A DNA stretch of 64,000 bases from the NCBI GenBank assembly GCA_046297935.1, contig JBKBHA010000002.1, positions 1 through 64,000 of the forward strand, written 5' to 3'. Below the pieces are notes generated by a model. It was given only the letters and a program-made list of their open reading frames with translations, was not told the origin of the DNA and searched no databases. The position numbers were made by a program, and so were the translations under genes. Shown piece after piece: positions 61,871-64,000 of this stretch. Source of the stretch: CAYMZZ01 sp046297935 (GTDB taxonomy: Bacteria; Bacteroidota; Bacteroidia; Chitinophagales; Chitinophagaceae). Position 1 is the first letter of the stretch. Every line of letters begins with the position of its first letter.

Positions 61871-61890
61871 CCTGCCTGCCGGCAGGCAGG
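61871..61890. repeat. 20-bp perfect palindrome, copy 2
   Basis: Identical to 4468-4487. It interrupts the left octamer array, with GTTGA on one side and ATTGTTGAG on the other. Confidence 0.9.
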
Positions 61891-61964
61891 ATTGTTGAGT
61901 TGTTTAGTTGTTTGGTTGTTTAGTTGTTTAGTTGTTTGGATGTTGAGCTGTTGGGATGTATTTT

Positions 61965-62010
61965 ATCTGCGTAAATCTATGTATAAATCTGTGCAAATCT
62001 GCGGGAACAG
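61965..62010 (+). repeat. 46-bp ATCTGYG element, locus 2
   Basis: Matches 19797-19842 at 43 of 46 positions and ends in the same GCGGGAACAG. Further copies follow within 350 nt in both orientations. Confidence 0.85.
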
Positions 62011-62456
62011 AAAAACATTTGCTGTTCGCGTGCTTCAAAGCAGTGCAGCAGTTTTGTTCCCACAGATTTGCACAGATTTTTGCACAGATCTACACAGAAA
62101 TTATACAATCGGGTGTTCAATCAGCAAGAAAAAAATCGGCGTCATCTGCGCCAAGATCAGCGCAATCTACGGGAACAGCACTGCTGCACTTAAGCCATCT
62201 GTGTAAATCTGTGAACTATCCGTGCAAATCTGTGGGAACAGAACTGTTCAAACCGCAAGCAGCATACAATCGTTCAAGCTTTTCAGCTCCCGCAAATCCC
62301 GCAGATTTTTCTCGCAGATTTGCACAGATTTATACACAGATTTAGAATACAGGAGTGTACTGAATCTTAAGAAATCCATACAGCCAAACAACTGAACAAC
62401 TCAACAACTAAACAACCAAACAACTCAACAATTCAACAGTTCAACAATTCAACCTT

Positions 62457-64000
62457 TTACATTCTCTCCGGTACCTCAATCCCCATCAATCCCATGGTAG
62501 TTTTGATTGTTGTTGCCGTAAGTGCGCAGATGCGCAACCGCAATTGTTTCTTTTCCTCTGTTTCGGCTTTCATGACGGGATGCTCGGCGTAAAAGCTGTT
62601 ATAGGTTTTTGCCAGCAGGAAAGCATAGCTGGCCAATAAGGAGGGATTATGTTCCTGAAGCGCTTGTTCGAGAATGGTATCCAGTTGTTCCAGCAACACA
62701 ATCATTTCCTTTTCCCGCGGCAGCAATTCATCGAAAGCCTGTGCCGCTGCAGAAGGCGATTCCTTGCGGAGAATAGAACATATCCGCGCATGCGTGTATT
62801 GCACAAAAGTGGCAGTAAAGCCATGGATGTCGATACTTTCTTCCGGATTAAATATCATTCGCTTTTTAGGATCAACCCTCAGCAGGAAAAATTTGAGAGC
62901 TCCCAGCGATATCATGTTGTAGAGGCTATCGAGTTCTTCCGGGCTAAAACCTTCCACTTTGCCCAATTCCTCGGTTTTCGCCTGCGCTACGCGTTTCAAT
63001 TCATCCAGCAGATCGTCGGCATCTACCACCGTTCCCTCTCTGGTTTTCATCCGCCCGCTTGGCAACTCTACCATACCATAACTCAGGTGGTAAATTCCGT
63101 CGGCATAGGGCTTGCCCAATTTTTGCAGAATGAGCTTCAGCACTTTCATATGATAGTTCTGCTCATCTGCAATTACATAAATGCTCTGGTTGTAGGGAAA
63201 CTCTTCATATTTGCGATCGGCCAGCCCCAGATCCTGGGTAATATAAACCGAAGTTCCATCCTTGCGTAATACCAATTTTTCATCGAGGCCTTCGGCAGTC
63301 AGGTCTATCCATACGCTGCCGTCGGTTTTTTTAAAGAACACGCCCTTCTGCAATCCTTCATCTACCAGTTCTTTTCCCAGCAAATAGGTTTCGCTTTCAT
63401 AATAATTTTTGTCGAAATCGCTCCCGATCCGACGATAAGTTTCTTCAAAGCCTTTGTAAACCCAACTGTTCATGGTAGTCCAGAGCTGCCGAACTTCCGG
63501 ATCGCCTTTTTCCCAGTCGAGCAGCATTTCCTGAGCTGCTTTCATCAGGGGGGCTTCGCGTTCTGCCTCTTCCTTGCTCATACCGCTGGCGACAAGTGCT
63601 TCTACTTCTTCTTTCATTTTGCTGCCAAACATCACATAGTAATCGCCCACAAAATGATCGCCTTTGATGCCCGTACTTTCAGGCGTGGCACCATTCGCAT
63701 ATTTTTTCCACGCAATCATCGACTTGCATATATGTATGCCGCGGTCGTTTAGGATGGCCGATTTTCGCACCTCGGCCCCCATATATTTGAGTATCTGCGC
63801 TACACTCCAGCCCAGAAAATTATTCCGCAGATGACCCAGGTGAAGTGGTTTGTTGGTATTGGGTGATGAATACTCCACCATCACCCGCTCACCAGTGGAA
63901 GCTCGTTGGCCGGGATGAGGAAGAGCGAATCGCTGATTCAACTGGTCCAGCCAGTATTGATTTGATATCTCCAGATTCAGAAAGCCCTTTATCACATTAA
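62457..64000 (-). CDS. argS: Arginyl-tRNA synthetase, C-terminal part (runs off window)
   Basis: The visible 514 residues are the class I catalytic core and the C-terminal anticodon-binding DALR domain; the first 70-90 residues lie beyond the right edge. The HIGH motif is HLGHLRNN. RMKTREG takes the place of KMSK, and VEYSSPNTNKPLHLGHL precedes the motif as in other ArgRS. DALR-type helices end the protein (AFLLAKTYNSFYAEHPV, TTIKTTMGLMGIEVPERM). It charges tRNA-Arg. Its stop codon abuts the inverted-repeat region. Confidence 0.93.
   Translation of the reverse strand, partial: NVIKGFLNLEISNQYWLDQLNQRFALPHPGQRASTGERVMVEYSSPNTNKPLHLGHLRNNFLGWSVAQILKYMGAEVRKSAILNDRGIHICKSMIAWKKYANGATPESTGIKGDHFVGDYYVMFGSKMKEEVEALVASGMSKEEAEREAPLMKAAQEMLLDWEKGDPEVRQLWTTMNSWVYKGFEETYRRIGSDFDKNYYESETYLLGKELVDEGLQKGVFFKKTDGSVWIDLTAEGLDEKLVLRKDGTSVYITQDLGLADRKYEEFPYNQSIYVIADEQNYHMKVLKLILQKLGKPYADGIYHLSYGMVELPSGRMKTREGTVVDADDLLDELKRVAQAKTEELGKVEGFSPEELDSLYNMISLGALKFFLLRVDPKKRMIFNPEESIDIHGFTATFVQYTHARICSILRKESPSAAAQAFDELLPREKEMIVLLEQLDTILEQALQEHNPSLLASYAFLLAKTYNSFYAEHPVMKAETEEKKQLRLRICALTATTIKTTMGLMGIEVPERM

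Larger units (their letters stand above)
61856..62455. repeat. Nested inverted-repeat region filling a convergent gap
   Basis: Between two converging genes lies a 600-nt region with no gene. It starts with octamer words of the GTTGTTTR/GTTGAATT type and ends with the same words in reverse complement (CAACTCAACAA and similar). Inside are at least five copies of the ATCTGYG element (61965-62010, 62144-62178 and 62197-62241 direct; 62055-62097 and 62298-62343 inverted). The outer arms (61856-61945, less the palindrome, and 62393-62455) match well. A transcript in either direction could fold into one long branched hairpin. Confidence 0.75.

Noticed and set aside
61892..62345. Two plus-strand frames of 104 and 129 residues
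   Set aside because: They read through the octamer array and ATCTGYG elements; the apparent protein is repeat translation.
1..64000. tRNA or rRNA genes
   Set aside because: No cloverleaf-like or rRNA-like sequence was recognised in any gap; a dedicated scan (tRNAscan-SE, barrnap) would settle this.

Overview
The window looks like a chromosomal segment of a Bacteroidota bacterium, most likely family Chitinophagaceae. The evidence is: secreted proteins ending in type IX secretion (T9SS) sorting domains, a GLPGLI-family protein next to a carboxypeptidase-regulatory/TonB-type outer-membrane barrel, a primary-type sigma factor starting MRQLKIS, DUF2851 and DUF2520 proteins, a Bacteroidota-style large LepB and TopA without zinc fingers, TAnnTTTG-type -7 elements, and few Shine-Dalgarno sequences. 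No rRNA, tRNA, CRISPR array, insertion-sequence transposase or prophage was seen.

Layout. 1-526 holds only terminator-like hairpins. 527-1624 is a GH20-like glycosidase. About 1.7-6.6 kb is a visibly AT-richer accessory patch: small secreted, membrane or lipoprotein genes of unknown function, a gene broken by an in-frame stop, and an orphan RHS tip with a cysteine-peptidase-like C-terminal domain followed 2 nt later by a probable immunity gene. The RHS frame is broken by a perfect 20-bp palindrome. 6.7-8.9 kb is a glycine-rich T9SS cargo protein. 9.3-18.5 kb is core metabolism and housekeeping: sigma factor, sulfurtransferase, M28 peptidase, GNAT, methyltransferase, rhodanese-thioredoxin lipoprotein, thiolase, YpdA. 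18.6-23.5 kb carries pdhB, an NtrC-like regulator without a DNA-binding domain, signal peptidase I and cytidine deaminase. 23.5-33.8 kb has ogt/csaA, two tandem Tat-exported Gfo/Idh/MocA proteins, a SirB1-like protein, topA and hydrolases. 33.8-38.1 kb is a co-directional run (DUF2520, HAD phosphatase, UbiA prenyltransferase, Maf, DUF2851). 38-45.6 kb holds two T9SS cargo proteins, a LytTR regulator with a degenerate receiver, lipoyl synthase and a phosphodiester glycosidase.

45.6-60.7 kb is an alpha-glucan storage and use region: ROK sugar kinase, FucP-type transporter, glgA, glgC, a maltose-type MFS transporter, an exported GH13 amylase and glgB. It is interrupted by the oppositely oriented GLPGLI/outer-membrane pair. 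The likely logic is that the exported GH13 enzyme trims maltodextrins, the MFS proteins import sugars, the kinase feeds hexose phosphate, and GlgC-GlgA-GlgB build glycogen. The window ends with a TPR protein and a 5'-truncated argS.

The least explained DNA is intergenic. Two loci (19.6-20.0 kb and 61.86-62.46 kb) share one architecture: short-word tandem arrays (7-nt or 8-nt period) in opposite orientation at the two ends, enclosing copies of a conserved 46-bp element. The second locus fills an entire convergent gap. The 20-bp palindrome that breaks the RHS frame is also inside its left array.
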